A stretch of DNA of 64,000 nt from an uncultured Bacteroidales bacterium (GTDB lineage Bacteria > Bacteroidota > Bacteroidia > Bacteroidales > F082), in assembly GCA_905234455.1 (NCBI GenBank), contig CAJOIH010000007.1, positions 62,001-126,000 on the forward strand, in the 5' to 3' direction. The notes under the pieces were generated by a model. The model was given only the letters and a program-made list of their open reading frames with translations, was not told the DNA's origin and did no database searches. Below are positions 33,657-42,454 of this stretch, piece by piece. Each line of letters begins with the position of its first letter. Positions within the stretch are counted from its first letter, which is position 1. The position numbers were made by a program, and so were the translations under genes.

Positions 33657-34983
33657 GGAACAAACCGTTTTCAAAAACCAAATTGCCATTCACGAAGGTA
33701 TGGGTCACACGGGTGTGGACCGTCATGCCATTATAGGGTGTCCAACCGCACTTCGAAAGCTCCTGCTCGCCCGTGATCATTTCTTGGGAATCCATATCCA
33801 CCAGGGCCAGGTCGGCGTGATAGCCTTCGCGGATGAAGCCACGGCGGTCGATGCGGTAGAGGATGGCGGGGTTGTGGCACATCAGCTGAACCAGCAGGGG
33901 CAGGCCGTTGTGCGGCAAGTCGAAGCCACTGGAGCGCATCACCTCCACCATCACCTGCAAGGAATGCTGGATGGAGGGGAACCCCGACTTCGAGGTGAAG
34001 TAGTCGCCGGTCATCTTCTCGGGAAGCAGATGCGGGGCATGGTCGGTGCCGATGGTGTCGATGCGGCCCTCGCTAAGGGCTTGCAGCAGGGCTTCCCTAT
34101 CGCGGTGCGACTTGATGGCGGGGTTGCATTTGATGGCGTAGCTCTTCGTCTCGTAGTCACGATCGGTGAACCAGAGGTAATGCGGACAAGTCTCGGCGGT
34201 GATGCGCTTTTGCTCCAAAGGAATGTCGTTTTTGAACAGCGACAACTCCTTCTGGGTGGAGATGTGCATCACATGCAGACGCGCACCGAATTTCTCGGCC
34301 ATGTCGACAGCCTTTGATGAGGATTTGTAGCAAGCCTCGGTGGTGCGGATAAAAGGATGGATGCTGGCATCAACGACCACTTGGTCTTTCGAGGCCAGGT
34401 CCTTGCAGCATACCGTGTTCTCGTGAATGGTCTGCTCATCTTCGCAGTGGGCGGCGATCAGGCAAGGCGACTCACGGAAGAGGCGTACCAGCACCTCGTT
34501 TTTGTCGACCAGCATATTGCCCGTGCTCGAGCCCATGAAGAGCTTGATGCCGCAAACCTTGTGGGGATCGGTCTTTTTCACCTCTTCGAGGTTGTCGTTG
34601 GTGGCGCCCAGGTAGAATGAGTAGTTGGCCAGGGATTTCTGGGAGGCGAGGTCGAACTTCTGTTCCAGCAGTTCCTGTGTGGTAGTCTGGGGGATGGTGT
34701 TGGGCATGTCCATGAACGAGGTCACGCCTCCGGCCACGGCGGCACGGCTCTCGGTATGGATATCGGCTTTCTGGGTCATTCCCGGCTCGCGGAAGTGAAC
34801 GTGCTCGTCGATAAGTCCTGGGATCAGATACTTTCCTGTGGCGTCGATCACTATGGCGGAGCCGGCGTCAAAAGGCTCGTCTTGGCGGATGATTTTGGCG
34901 ACCTTGCCCTCAGAAACAAAGACACTTGCCACAGAGGTCTCACCCTCGTTGACAAGTGTCGCATTTTTAATGAAATAGTTCAT
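33610..34983 (-). CDS. pyrC: Dihydroorotase
   Basis: 457-residue amidohydrolase that closes carbamoyl-aspartate to dihydroorotate in pyrimidine synthesis. The metal ligands HVHFREPG (H61, H63), GIKLFMGSSTG (site of the carboxylated Lys), AAHCED, HVMHIST and GTDHAPH are all present, so it is catalytically competent and not the inactive PyrC' form. It is followed by the S4-domain gene with overlap and preceded 3 nt away by a glycosyltransferase gene. Confidence 0.93.
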   Translation of the reverse strand: MNYFIKNATLVNEGETSVASVFVSEGKVAKIIRQDEPFDAGSAIVIDATGKYLIPGLIDEHVHFREPGMTQKADIHTESRAAVAGGVTSFMDMPNTIPQTTTQELLEQKFDLASQKSLANYSFYLGATNDNLEEVKKTDPHKVCGIKLFMGSSTGNMLVDKNEVLVRLFRESPCLIAAHCEDEQTIHENTVCCKDLASKDQVVVDASIHPFIRTTEACYKSSSKAVDMAEKFGARLHVMHISTQKELSLFKNDIPLEQKRITAETCPHYLWFTDRDYETKSYAIKCNPAIKSHRDREALLQALSEGRIDTIGTDHAPHLLPEKMTGDYFTSKSGFPSIQHSLQVMVEVMRSSGFDLPHNGLPLLVQLMCHNPAILYRIDRRGFIREGYHADLALVDMDSQEMITGEQELSKCGWTPYNGMTVHTRVTHTFVNGNLVFENGLFHEEYRGERLLFSANR

Positions 34984-34986
34984 TTT

Positions 34987-35724
34987 CTATGCTTTACGCG
35001 GTTTTATTTTTCCGATCATCCCTCTCCAACGCAGGTTGATGACGCCGAACACGGCTTCGCGGAAGATGCCTTTGCTCATCTTCGACTGGCCTTCACGGCG
35101 GTCGGTGAAGATGATCGACACCTCTTCGATGTGGAAGCCCAGTTTCCAGGCGGTGTATTTCATCTCGATCTGGAAGGCATAGCCCACGAATTTGACGCGG
35201 TCGAGGTCGATGGTCTCGAGCACTCGGCGGGTGTAGCACACGAATCCTGCTGTGGTGTCACGCACTTTCATGCGGGTCACGAAGCGCACGTAGGCCGAGG
35301 CGTAGTAGGACATCAGCACGCGGCCCATGGGCCAGTTGACCACGTTGACGCCAGTCTTGTAGCGTGAGCCGACGGCCAGGTCGGCCCCGTTGGCGCAGGC
35401 GTCGTGCAGACGGATCAGGTCGTCGGGGTTGTGGGAGAAGTCGGCATCCATCTCGAAGACATACTGGTAGTCGCGTTCGAGGGCCCATTTGAAGCCTGTG
35501 ATATAGGCTGTGCCCAGTCCCAGTTTGCCAGGACGCTCGAGGATGAACAGCTTGTCGGAGAACTCAGCCATCATGCCTTTCACGATATCGGCGGTACCAT
35601 CGGGACTGTTGTCGTCGATGATCAGGATATCGAAGGCCATCGGCAGGTTGAAGACATAACGGATGATCTTCTCGATGTTCTCTTTTTCCTTATAGGTAGG
35701 AATGATGACTAAGTTCTCTGACAT
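34987..35724 (-). CDS. Polyprenol-phosphate mannosyltransferase-like GT2
   Basis: 245 residues of the dolichol-phosphate mannose synthase group. NLVIIPTYKEKENI (N-terminal nucleotide strand), IDDNSPDGTADI, EMDADFSHNPDDL (DxD metal site), VGSRYKTGVNVVNWP and the C-terminal RREGQSKMSKGI match bacterial Dpm1-like enzymes. No transmembrane helices, so it acts at the membrane surface on undecaprenyl phosphate. In Bacteroidota these feed lipid-linked sugar for O-glycosylation or envelope glycans. Likely co-transcribed with pyrC. Confidence 0.9.
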   Translation of the reverse strand: MSENLVIIPTYKEKENIEKIIRYVFNLPMAFDILIIDDNSPDGTADIVKGMMAEFSDKLFILERPGKLGLGTAYITGFKWALERDYQYVFEMDADFSHNPDDLIRLHDACANGADLAVGSRYKTGVNVVNWPMGRVLMSYYASAYVRFVTRMKVRDTTAGFVCYTRRVLETIDLDRVKFVGYAFQIEMKYTAWKLGFHIEEVSIIFTDRREGQSKMSKGIFREAVFGVINLRWRGMIGKIKPRKA

Positions 35725-35739
35725 GGCTTGAAAACAAGT

Positions 35740-38403
35740 TTATTCAACCACAAAATTCTTCACTTCCCAGGTGGCTGAAGCGTTATTGGAGCTGGTGTAC
35801 CTGAAGGCGATGGTCACTCTTTGTCCGGCGTATGGGGTCAGGTCGGCGGTGGAGGGGATAAAGGTCCAGTCGCTACCGGCGGGCCAGGCGCTGAGTTGCA
35901 GTTCTTCCCAATCGATGCCGTCGATGGTGTCGACATACTCGGTGGTGATCATCACTGACAGGGCACCTTGCGGTGAGGCGTAATTGACTGCTTGGTCGAA
36001 CTTCAGCGTAGCTGTATTGACGTTGGACAGGTCGATGTAGGGTGACACCAGCCAGCTCTCGGCCTCGAAGGCTTGACCCACGAAGGCGCTAGCCTTCATG
36101 CAGGAGTAGTTGGGAGCATGGGCCCAAACATAGGTCAACTCGCTAGGCAGCAGCACGTCTTCGATGACGAAGTTGCCTTGTCCCGAGGCGAAGGACTCGG
36201 AGAAGATCTCCGTACCCGGGGTGGGGGGCACATAGCCTTCAAGCACAAAGTCATTCTCGGTACCGTTGCTGTCGCGCAGACCGGCTTTGCCAAAGTACTT
36301 GCGGAGCTTGCCGTTCACCGAGAGCATCTTACCCAGGTTGTCGGGGTTGTCGGCCAGGTTTACCATGGTACGCAGGGGCTTGCCTGCGGGCAGGTTGACG
36401 ATGATGCAGAGGTCGATCTCGCGACAGGTGGGATCGTCGGCAATCACCACATTGGTCTGGCTATCGAAGGGAGCGCTCCAGAGGATGTCGTTGTTGCTCG
36501 AGACGGACGAGGTGCCATTCTTCACAGAGCCCACGATATAGCCATGCACCCAAGCGATGGGTTCGTTGTTTTGCTGACCGATACCAGCGGCCACGTTGTA
36601 GGGATCGTCGGCTGTGCCGCTACCCTGGGGGTCGCCCGGAGTCGGGGGTTCGGGAGGTGTGACACCGGTGCCTTCCTGGACGGTGATGCTTTGGATTTCA
36701 ATCGTGCCGGCCTTGACGTCGTCGGACAGGTATTTCACTGCCAAGGTCACTGTCTGGCCCACAAAATCGGTCAAAGCAATGTCGGTGGTCACGAAGTCGG
36801 ACCAGTTGGAGCCTTGGGCCAACGTGGCGGGCACTCGTGTCCAGTTAGCGGTAGCGGGAGCGGCACCGAACTGGTAATCGGTTGAAGCCCAGATGGTGAT
36901 GTTCTCATTGAGATCATTGAAGTAACGGGCGATATAGACCATGGTCATCTTAGCGTCGTTGACACCGGTGATGGCCACGGGTGAGGAGATCAGCCAGTCT
37001 TCATTGGGGTTGTTGACGCCGTTCACATAGCCGGTCATCTTGGCGGTGCTGTAATCGATCATCCAGCTCTCCGAGCCAGCCACGTCGTACGTCATGTAAG
37101 AGCCGAAATCAGAGGCAAACGACTGGAAGTATGGCATGTTTTGCACCTCGCCGCTAGGTCCCGGTCCGGGAGGAGGTGTGGGGCCTGTTCCTTCTTGGAT
37201 GAGGATGCTTTGCACTTCGATGGTACCGGCCTTGACGTCGTCGGAGTAGTATCTTATGGCCACGTTGACTTTCTGACCCGCAAACTGCGAGAGGTCGACG
37301 GTGGTGGTGGCAAAGTCGGTCCAGTTGGATCCTGAGACCCAGTTGGCGGGAACTACTGTCCAATTGGCTTGGGTCGGGTCGCCGGCATAGTCGGTGGAGA
37401 CCTGAAGCGTGATGTCGTTAGGCAGATCATTGAAGTAGCGTGCGATGTAGCTCATTGTGAAGCTAACATTGCTGACTTCCTCCAGAGAGACCTGTTTCGA
37501 GATCAGCCAGTCCACGTTGGCCTTGTTGACGCCACCCACGAAACCCGTCATCTTGGCGGTGTTGTAGTCGATCTCCCAAGTCTCAGTGCCCAACTCGTTG
37601 AAGGTGGTATAGGTACCGAAGGAAGAGGAGAAGTCCTGATAGTAAGGCAGGCTGGCATCGCCGCCGCCACCCGGGTTGTAACCATCGAATTCAAGTTCGG
37701 AGGCCGAACGGATGAGGAGTTGCCAAGTGGAGCCATACACGCTGGCGATACAGGTCAGGTTGCCTGTGCCTTGAGGTAGCGAGTCCATGGCGAAGTTGGC
37801 ATAGTTGCTGGTACGCACGATGACGCTTTGGGAGTAGTCGGTAGGATCCACCAAGGTGCGGTTGCCGTAGGTATTAGCATCGGCAAAGGTATTCTGTTCG
37901 GTGAACATCACGTTGTTGAGTTTCACCAGGCCAGCCAGATGGTTACCGGCAATGATGTTGGCGATGGTGGTCTCCGTGGGTGCGATAGGCTTGTTGTTGG
38001 CCAGGATGACAATGTGTCCATCGGCCTCGAAATTGTTGAGTTGCGGGAGGCCGTTATACATGGAGTAGGTGACATCCTTCAGATACACACGGATGGAGTC
38101 GCCGATACGGACGCCCGAAGTGGCGTTCATGTAAAGTTCAATGGCTTTACCTGAAGCACGGTCCTGCATGAAGGCGGCTTTGTAGAGGTTACCCGACTTC
38201 TCATCGGCGGTAATGATGCCATACACCGAGGCATCCTCATTGAACACCGTTCCCGATTCCATTTCCAGGATGTCAGCGATGGTGTAGACCGTTCCAACGG
38301 GAAGCACTTGGATGGGTGGTTCCGGATAGTCTTTCTTGCACGACGTGAACAAAACGCCTAATAAGGCAAGAAGGATAAAACTGATTTTGAAATACTTTTT
38401 CAT
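35740..38403 (-). CDS. Large surface lipoprotein: DUF5689, choice-of-anchor J repeats, DUF6359
   Basis: 887 residues. Lipobox VLFTSC (Cys near 22). The DUF5689 region (about 38-235) begins TIADILEMESGTVFNEDASVYGIITADEKSGN. Two near-duplicate choice-of-anchor J domains follow (about 247-407 and 424-592), both ending SDDVKAGTIE.QSI..QEGTG, then a Pro/Gly linker. A DUF6359-like OB domain (about 610-735; NEPIAWVHGYIVG) and a third anchor J domain (740-887) complete the chain. No active-site motif. It lies 17 nt downstream of a TonB-dependent receptor gene and is probably its surface partner. Confidence 0.85.
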   Translation of the reverse strand: MKKYFKISFILLALLGVLFTSCKKDYPEPPIQVLPVGTVYTIADILEMESGTVFNEDASVYGIITADEKSGNLYKAAFMQDRASGKAIELYMNATSGVRIGDSIRVYLKDVTYSMYNGLPQLNNFEADGHIVILANNKPIAPTETTIANIIAGNHLAGLVKLNNVMFTEQNTFADANTYGNRTLVDPTDYSQSVIVRTSNYANFAMDSLPQGTGNLTCIASVYGSTWQLLIRSASELEFDGYNPGGGGDASLPYYQDFSSSFGTYTTFNELGTETWEIDYNTAKMTGFVGGVNKANVDWLISKQVSLEEVSNVSFTMSYIARYFNDLPNDITLQVSTDYAGDPTQANWTVVPANWVSGSNWTDFATTTVDLSQFAGQKVNVAIRYYSDDVKAGTIEVQSILIQEGTGPTPPPGPGPSGEVQNMPYFQSFASDFGSYMTYDVAGSESWMIDYSTAKMTGYVNGVNNPNEDWLISSPVAITGVNDAKMTMVYIARYFNDLNENITIWASTDYQFGAAPATANWTRVPATLAQGSNWSDFVTTDIALTDFVGQTVTLAVKYLSDDVKAGTIEIQSITVQEGTGVTPPEPPTPGDPQGSGTADDPYNVAAGIGQQNNEPIAWVHGYIVGSVKNGTSSVSSNNDILWSAPFDSQTNVVIADDPTCREIDLCIIVNLPAGKPLRTMVNLADNPDNLGKMLSVNGKLRKYFGKAGLRDSNGTENDFVLEGYVPPTPGTEIFSESFASGQGNFVIEDVLLPSELTYVWAHAPNYSCMKASAFVGQAFEAESWLVSPYIDLSNVNTATLKFDQAVNYASPQGALSVMITTEYVDTIDGIDWEELQLSAWPAGSDWTFIPSTADLTPYAGQRVTIAFRYTSSNNASATWEVKNFVVE

Positions 38404-38420
38404 ATTATGGCTATATTAAA

Positions 38421-40988
38421 TTATTTTCTAACTGTCAGACTGATATAGAAGTTGGTTCCGTACATATAGGAGTACTTCGACGGGAACATATCGGGGTCGT
38501 TGGCGTTGAAACGCAGTTGGTCGAAGCCGTAGAGCACGGTGCTCTTGTTGTTGAGCACGTTGTTGACGCTGGCGGTGAACAGGAAGTAGTAGCCTTTGTA
38601 CCTGCGTGAGAAACCGCCGTAGAAGTCGAGTGTGAAGGCCGGTTTCAGCGGATTTTGGGCCAGTACTTGTTCGATGCGGACATCGCCCTCGGCATAGTGC
38701 AACATACCGTATTCAGTATGGTTATAGGGATTCACGTCGAAATACATGTTGGCCAGATAGTTGCCGTTGAGGCTCACCCACCAGTTCTTCGGGTCGTTGT
38801 ATTTGATGCCCAGTGAGGCCACGGTCTCGGGACCTGTGGAGACATGGTAATCTTTCAGGTAGGCGACTTGGTTTTGGATATAGGCCTCTGTGTTGTTGTC
38901 ATCATAGATGGAGAAGATCGGGTTGTTGTTGTAGACATGGATGCCGTTGGCGGCAGCGGCTTGAATGGTGATGGTCGGGGTGACTTTGTATTCCGCTCCC
39001 ATCTCCAGGCCCAGGCTCTTCTGGTTGATGTTGGTCATGATGAAATTGACGAACTCGCTCTTGTAAGTCGTACCTGCTCCAGTCTCGCCAATGTACACGT
39101 TCTCGCAGTAGAAGCTACGGTTCCAAATCATGTTCTGGTAGGTGTAGTAATAGCCTGTCAGGCGGAACTTAAACACCGGAGAGCGATACAGATAGCCCAG
39201 ATCGAAGGCATTGATGCGTTCGCTGCCCAGTTTGCCTTCCACCAAGGTATGGCGGGTACGCGGGGACACGTAGATATCCCTAAACTGGGGTGCTTGGAAC
39301 AGGTAGGTCATATTGGCCACGATATGGTTACGTCCGTTGATGGCGTAGGTGGCGCCGGCTTTGACACCTGGATCCAGGAAGTTGTGCATGACATCCTTGC
39401 CGTAGGAGTTGTCGGCAAAGGCACCGTTTTTGAACAGGCCTTCACGCCAGATCTGGGTGAAAGAGAGCTGGAGGCCAAGGTACAAGTCCCAGTTGCCTGT
39501 CAGGAAGTCGACCTGATCCCAAATCCGTCCATAGTTGCGGTTGGCGTTGTAGTTATAGCTGATGATATCGCCCACCTTGGCCACATGGTTGGGGTTGTTC
39601 AAGTCGACCTGGCATTCGTCGGTTTCCTGGTTTTCCGCATATTTGTTGATGTCGTAGTAATAGTCGCCACCCAGCAGGTCGTTTACCATTTCATAATAAT
39701 GGGTTCTTGAGGCGCTGACTTGGAAACCGCCCGACATGATCAGGTAGGGGCGGAACTCGTGCTTGAAATAGGTGGAGTTACCCAGTTGGTGCTTGTCGTA
39801 ATGGCGTTCTGCCACGATATATTTGGAGGCTCTTCCTGTGACGGTGTTACCCAAGGTGCCGTTGGCGTTTTCGACGGTGGCGAGGTGGTTGCGGTTGGCG
39901 TCGTAGAGGGCGTCCCAGTCGACTTGTGTGACGGACGGGTCGCGGTCGAGCCAGGCCTGCAACTGAGCCTCGTATGCTGCCGTACCGTGTGCGTTTTCGG
40001 CATAATAGCTCGGCATGTTGCGGTAGTAGTCGGGACGCGGGTCGGGAGCTTCACCCCATTCCAGTGTGGTCTGACCGCCGGGACCGGCAAAATAGAATGC
40101 CGTGGTGGTGAACTGCGTCCGCGGGCTGGGGGTCCAGTACCAAGTCAACTGTGCCATAGGCTGGTGGTAGCTACCCACGCGGGAATTGCGTTTGATCTGT
40201 GTGCCTATCTCGTCGATGGTCTGATAGCCCCAGCTAGGGTTGTAGTAATTGGTATGGGTGAGATCATAGGCTTCCTGCACCACCGAGGACGAACCTCCAC
40301 GGCGAGACGGGGCTCCGAAGAAGGTGAAGTCGAGGCTGTGTTTGTGGTTGAACTTCTTCTCGACGGAGAGGAAGTAGCTGGCTGCCTCGTAGAAGGTGCC
40401 TTCGGTGTAGCCTTCTTTGGCGTAACGGCCGCTACCGGCCACCATGAGGTACCATCCCCTGCCGATCTCACCCGTGCCGACTGAGGCCATCAGGCGGTGG
40501 TTGTAGGAGCGGTTGGAGAAGGCGTAACTCACCGAGACCTGTTTGCGGTACTGCGAGGCGCGGGTGCTGTAGGCAGTAAGACCGCCAAGGCCGCCAAAGC
40601 CCGCATCGGTACGGCCGATGCCTTCGACGGTGACCATGTTGCGGAAGGCGTCGTTGAGTCCACCCCAGTTGGAGAACACTGGGCGACCTGTCTCCGGGTC
40701 GTTCATCAAGATGCCGTTGATCATCACGTCGGAATACTTCGAGTCGTTGCCACGGATGCGGTAACGGAGCGTGCCGAAGTTGAAGGCCGCAATGGAGTTG
40801 AACACGTCGCGCGAGGAGGTGAGCAATGTTGACGCATCGTTCACCGAGGTCGACGACTCATCGAAATCGGATTCCACCAAAAGAATTGTGGGTACCTCTT
40901 GGTTCTGAGCGTCCAACGTGTCAACCACTTGGGCCGATAGCCGCGCCACACAAAGCACGGCCACGAATAAGAGTAGTAGTTTCTTCAT
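38421..40988 (-). CDS. TonB-dependent outer-membrane receptor
   Basis: 855 residues from ATG 40988 (an in-frame ATG at 41003 is the alternative). Signal peptide to RLSAQ. The plug region holds SSRDVFNSIAAFNFGTLRYRIRG and MINGILMNDPETGRPVFSNWGGLND. The beta-barrel has many aromatic-rich strands and a C-terminal SYMYGTNFYISLTVRK. There is no N-terminal carboxypeptidase-like domain. It imports a ligand across the outer membrane with TonB energy. The ligand is unknown, but the neighbouring surface lipoprotein and divergent exported nuclease/phosphatase suggest nucleic acid or phosphate compounds (inference). Confidence 0.9.
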   Translation of the reverse strand: MKKLLLLFVAVLCVARLSAQVVDTLDAQNQEVPTILLVESDFDESSTSVNDASTLLTSSRDVFNSIAAFNFGTLRYRIRGNDSKYSDVMINGILMNDPETGRPVFSNWGGLNDAFRNMVTVEGIGRTDAGFGGLGGLTAYSTRASQYRKQVSVSYAFSNRSYNHRLMASVGTGEIGRGWYLMVAGSGRYAKEGYTEGTFYEAASYFLSVEKKFNHKHSLDFTFFGAPSRRGGSSSVVQEAYDLTHTNYYNPSWGYQTIDEIGTQIKRNSRVGSYHQPMAQLTWYWTPSPRTQFTTTAFYFAGPGGQTTLEWGEAPDPRPDYYRNMPSYYAENAHGTAAYEAQLQAWLDRDPSVTQVDWDALYDANRNHLATVENANGTLGNTVTGRASKYIVAERHYDKHQLGNSTYFKHEFRPYLIMSGGFQVSASRTHYYEMVNDLLGGDYYYDINKYAENQETDECQVDLNNPNHVAKVGDIISYNYNANRNYGRIWDQVDFLTGNWDLYLGLQLSFTQIWREGLFKNGAFADNSYGKDVMHNFLDPGVKAGATYAINGRNHIVANMTYLFQAPQFRDIYVSPRTRHTLVEGKLGSERINAFDLGYLYRSPVFKFRLTGYYYTYQNMIWNRSFYCENVYIGETGAGTTYKSEFVNFIMTNINQKSLGLEMGAEYKVTPTITIQAAAANGIHVYNNNPIFSIYDDNNTEAYIQNQVAYLKDYHVSTGPETVASLGIKYNDPKNWWVSLNGNYLANMYFDVNPYNHTEYGMLHYAEGDVRIEQVLAQNPLKPAFTLDFYGGFSRRYKGYYFLFTASVNNVLNNKSTVLYGFDQLRFNANDPDMFPSKYSYMYGTNFYISLTVRK

Positions 40989-41035
40989 ATTTATGGTATT
41001 CATTTATATCTCATGTACACTATGCATGATAAATG

Positions 41036-41083
41036 CAAAAATAAAAAAAATCTTGATGTCTTTTCCTTATTTTTTTATTTTTG
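41036..41083. promoter_or_regulatory. Divergent promoters of the TonB receptor and the EEP gene
   Basis: Plus strand: TTG (41053-41055), 20-nt spacer, TATTTTTG (41076-41083), 22 nt before the ATG at 41106. Minus strand: TATTTTTG (41043-41036), 47-54 nt upstream of the receptor start, with no clear -33 box. Confidence 0.68.
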
Positions 41084-41105
41084 CAGTTACAAAATGCATC
41101 ATCCC

Positions 41106-42155
41106 ATGAAAAAGGCAACTTTCGCACTCCTATTGACCACGGTGTTTTTCTTCATGTCCAACACCCATTACGCTCAGGAACAGCAAGCATACAAGATCGG
41201 TTTGATTGGCTTTTACAACCTGGAGAACCTGTTCGATACCATCAACGATCCTTTGATCAACGATGAGGAGTTCCTTCCCGAGGGTCTCAACCAGTGGAAC
41301 ACGGAGAAATACCTGGCCAAGCTGCACAACATGGCCTATGCCATCTCCACCATTGGCACGGATTACACGCCTGATGGCGTGGCGGTGTTGGGAGTGTCGG
41401 AGATTGAGAACCGAAGGGTATTGGAGGACTTGGTGGCGCAGCCGGAGATCGCAGGCCGCAACTATCAGATTGTGCATTACGATTCGCCTGACCGCCGTGG
41501 TGTGGATGTAGCTTTGCTTTACAACCCCAAGTACCTCAAGGTGACTGGCACCAAGTCGTATCGCACGGTAGTGCCTGGCGAGCCCGACTTCATCACCCGC
41601 GACCAGCTGTTGGTCTCCGGAGTGTTTGACGGTGAGCCGATGCATTTCATCGTGATGCACTGGCCTTCGCGTTATGGCGGCGAAAAGCGTTCCATGCCCG
41701 GCCGTATGGCCGCTGCCACCTTGTGCCGTCACATTGCCGACTCGCTGTTGGCCGACGACCCCAATGCCAAGGTCATCATGATGGGCGACTACAACGACTA
41801 TCCTACCAACAAGAGCATTACCAAGCACTTGCGTGCCGTGGGCGACCGCAAGCGCATGAAGGAGGGCGACTATTTCAATCCCATGTATGAGTTGCACCAG
41901 AACGGCATCGGCACCAACTATTACAACGACGTGCCCGGTGTGCTCGACCAGACCATCCTCACCCCTGCCCTTTTGCCTGGCGACTACAGCACTTACCAGT
42001 ACAAGAACGCCAAGGTCCACAACAAGGAGTTCCTGAAGCAACATGGTGGCCGTTACAACGGTTTCCCCTTCCGCACCTTCGCCGGCGGCGTCTGGATGGG
42101 CGGGTATAGTGACCACTTCCCGGTGTATGTGATACTGTTAAAGAAGGTAGAATAA
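41106..42155 (+). CDS. Exported endonuclease/exonuclease/phosphatase-family protein
   Basis: 349 residues from ATG 41106, with a signal peptide (to NTHYAQ). EEP-fold motifs: GFYNLENLFDT (metal Asn/Glu strand), GVSEIENRRVLEDL (catalytic Glu), HYDSPDRRGVDVALLY, VMHWPSRYGGEKRS, MGDYNDYP (Asp/Asn) and YSDHFPVYV (final SDH). It hydrolyses phosphodiester or phosphomonoester bonds outside the cytoplasm. Divergent from the TonB receptor and DUF5689 lipoprotein genes, a grouping that points to scavenging of phosphate or nucleotides (inference). Confidence 0.9.
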   Translation: MKKATFALLLTTVFFFMSNTHYAQEQQAYKIGLIGFYNLENLFDTINDPLINDEEFLPEGLNQWNTEKYLAKLHNMAYAISTIGTDYTPDGVAVLGVSEIENRRVLEDLVAQPEIAGRNYQIVHYDSPDRRGVDVALLYNPKYLKVTGTKSYRTVVPGEPDFITRDQLLVSGVFDGEPMHFIVMHWPSRYGGEKRSMPGRMAAATLCRHIADSLLADDPNAKVIMMGDYNDYPTNKSITKHLRAVGDRKRMKEGDYFNPMYELHQNGIGTNYYNDVPGVLDQTILTPALLPGDYSTYQYKNAKVHNKEFLKQHGGRYNGFPFRTFAGGVWMGGYSDHFPVYVILLKKVE

Positions 42156-42174
42156 GGATCGATTGAAAAAAAAC

Positions 42175-42205
42175 TTGCGAGGAATAAAAAGATTACTTAC
42201 CTTTG
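42175..42205 (+). promoter_or_regulatory. Promoter of the tRNA-like RNA
   Basis: TTG (42175-42177), 20-nt spacer, TACCTTTG (42198-42205). The predicted start of transcription falls at about 42209-42212, exactly where the tRNA-like sequence begins. Confidence 0.78.
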
Positions 42206-42211
42206 AAAAGT

Positions 42212-42286
42212 AATCGGTTGATGGTCGCAACATGGTAGCGAGGCTCCTGGTTAGCAGATTGAGGGTTCGACTCCCTTCGCCGATTC
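42212..42286 (+). ncRNA. tRNA-like small RNA, not a normal tRNA
   Basis: 75 nt, own promoter, own terminator. The ends pair (AAUCGGU with GCCGAUU), a T-arm-like hairpin GAGGG-UUCGACU-CCCUU is near the 3' end, and a D-arm-like UCGC-AACAUGGUA-GCGA stem has the conserved A14, GG and A21 order. However, four extra bases (AUGG) sit between acceptor and D stem. The anticodon arm is only a 3-bp stem (GCU/AGC) with C at the usual U33 position. No sensible anticodon can be read. It may be a degenerate tRNA or a tRNA-mimic RNA. Confidence 0.55.
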
Positions 42287-42291
42287 AAAAG

Positions 42292-42315
42292 ACGGGACGC
42301 TAAGTCCCGTTTTTC
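42292..42315 (+). terminator. Rho-independent terminator of the tRNA-like RNA
   Basis: ACGGGAC-GCTAA-GTCCCGT, a 7-bp perfect stem followed by a T run, six nt after the tRNA-like 3' end. Confidence 0.88.
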
Positions 42316-42429
42316 TTTCGCTCCCAAATCACCAACAGCCCATATTCGTCTATAGGCAACAATGATCCTTTCTTTGATTTGGGATGGTATTATATTAGTG
42401 GTTTTTCTTCAAATAAAAGGCTTTTTTAT

Positions 42430-42437
42430 TACCTTTG
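42430..42437 (+). promoter_or_regulatory. -7 promoter element of the GH20 gene
   Basis: TACCTTTG 17 nt upstream of the ATG at 42455. No TTG at the expected -33 position. It also argues against the upstream in-frame start at 42362. Confidence 0.6.
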
Positions 42438-42454
42438 CACAAAATCCATTGACA

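Noticed and set aside
42212-42286. tmRNA, 4.5S RNA or selenocysteine tRNA
   Set aside because: Too short for tmRNA, lacks the GGAAGCAGCCA-type SRP motif, and has no 8-bp acceptor or long variable arm as tRNA-Sec would.
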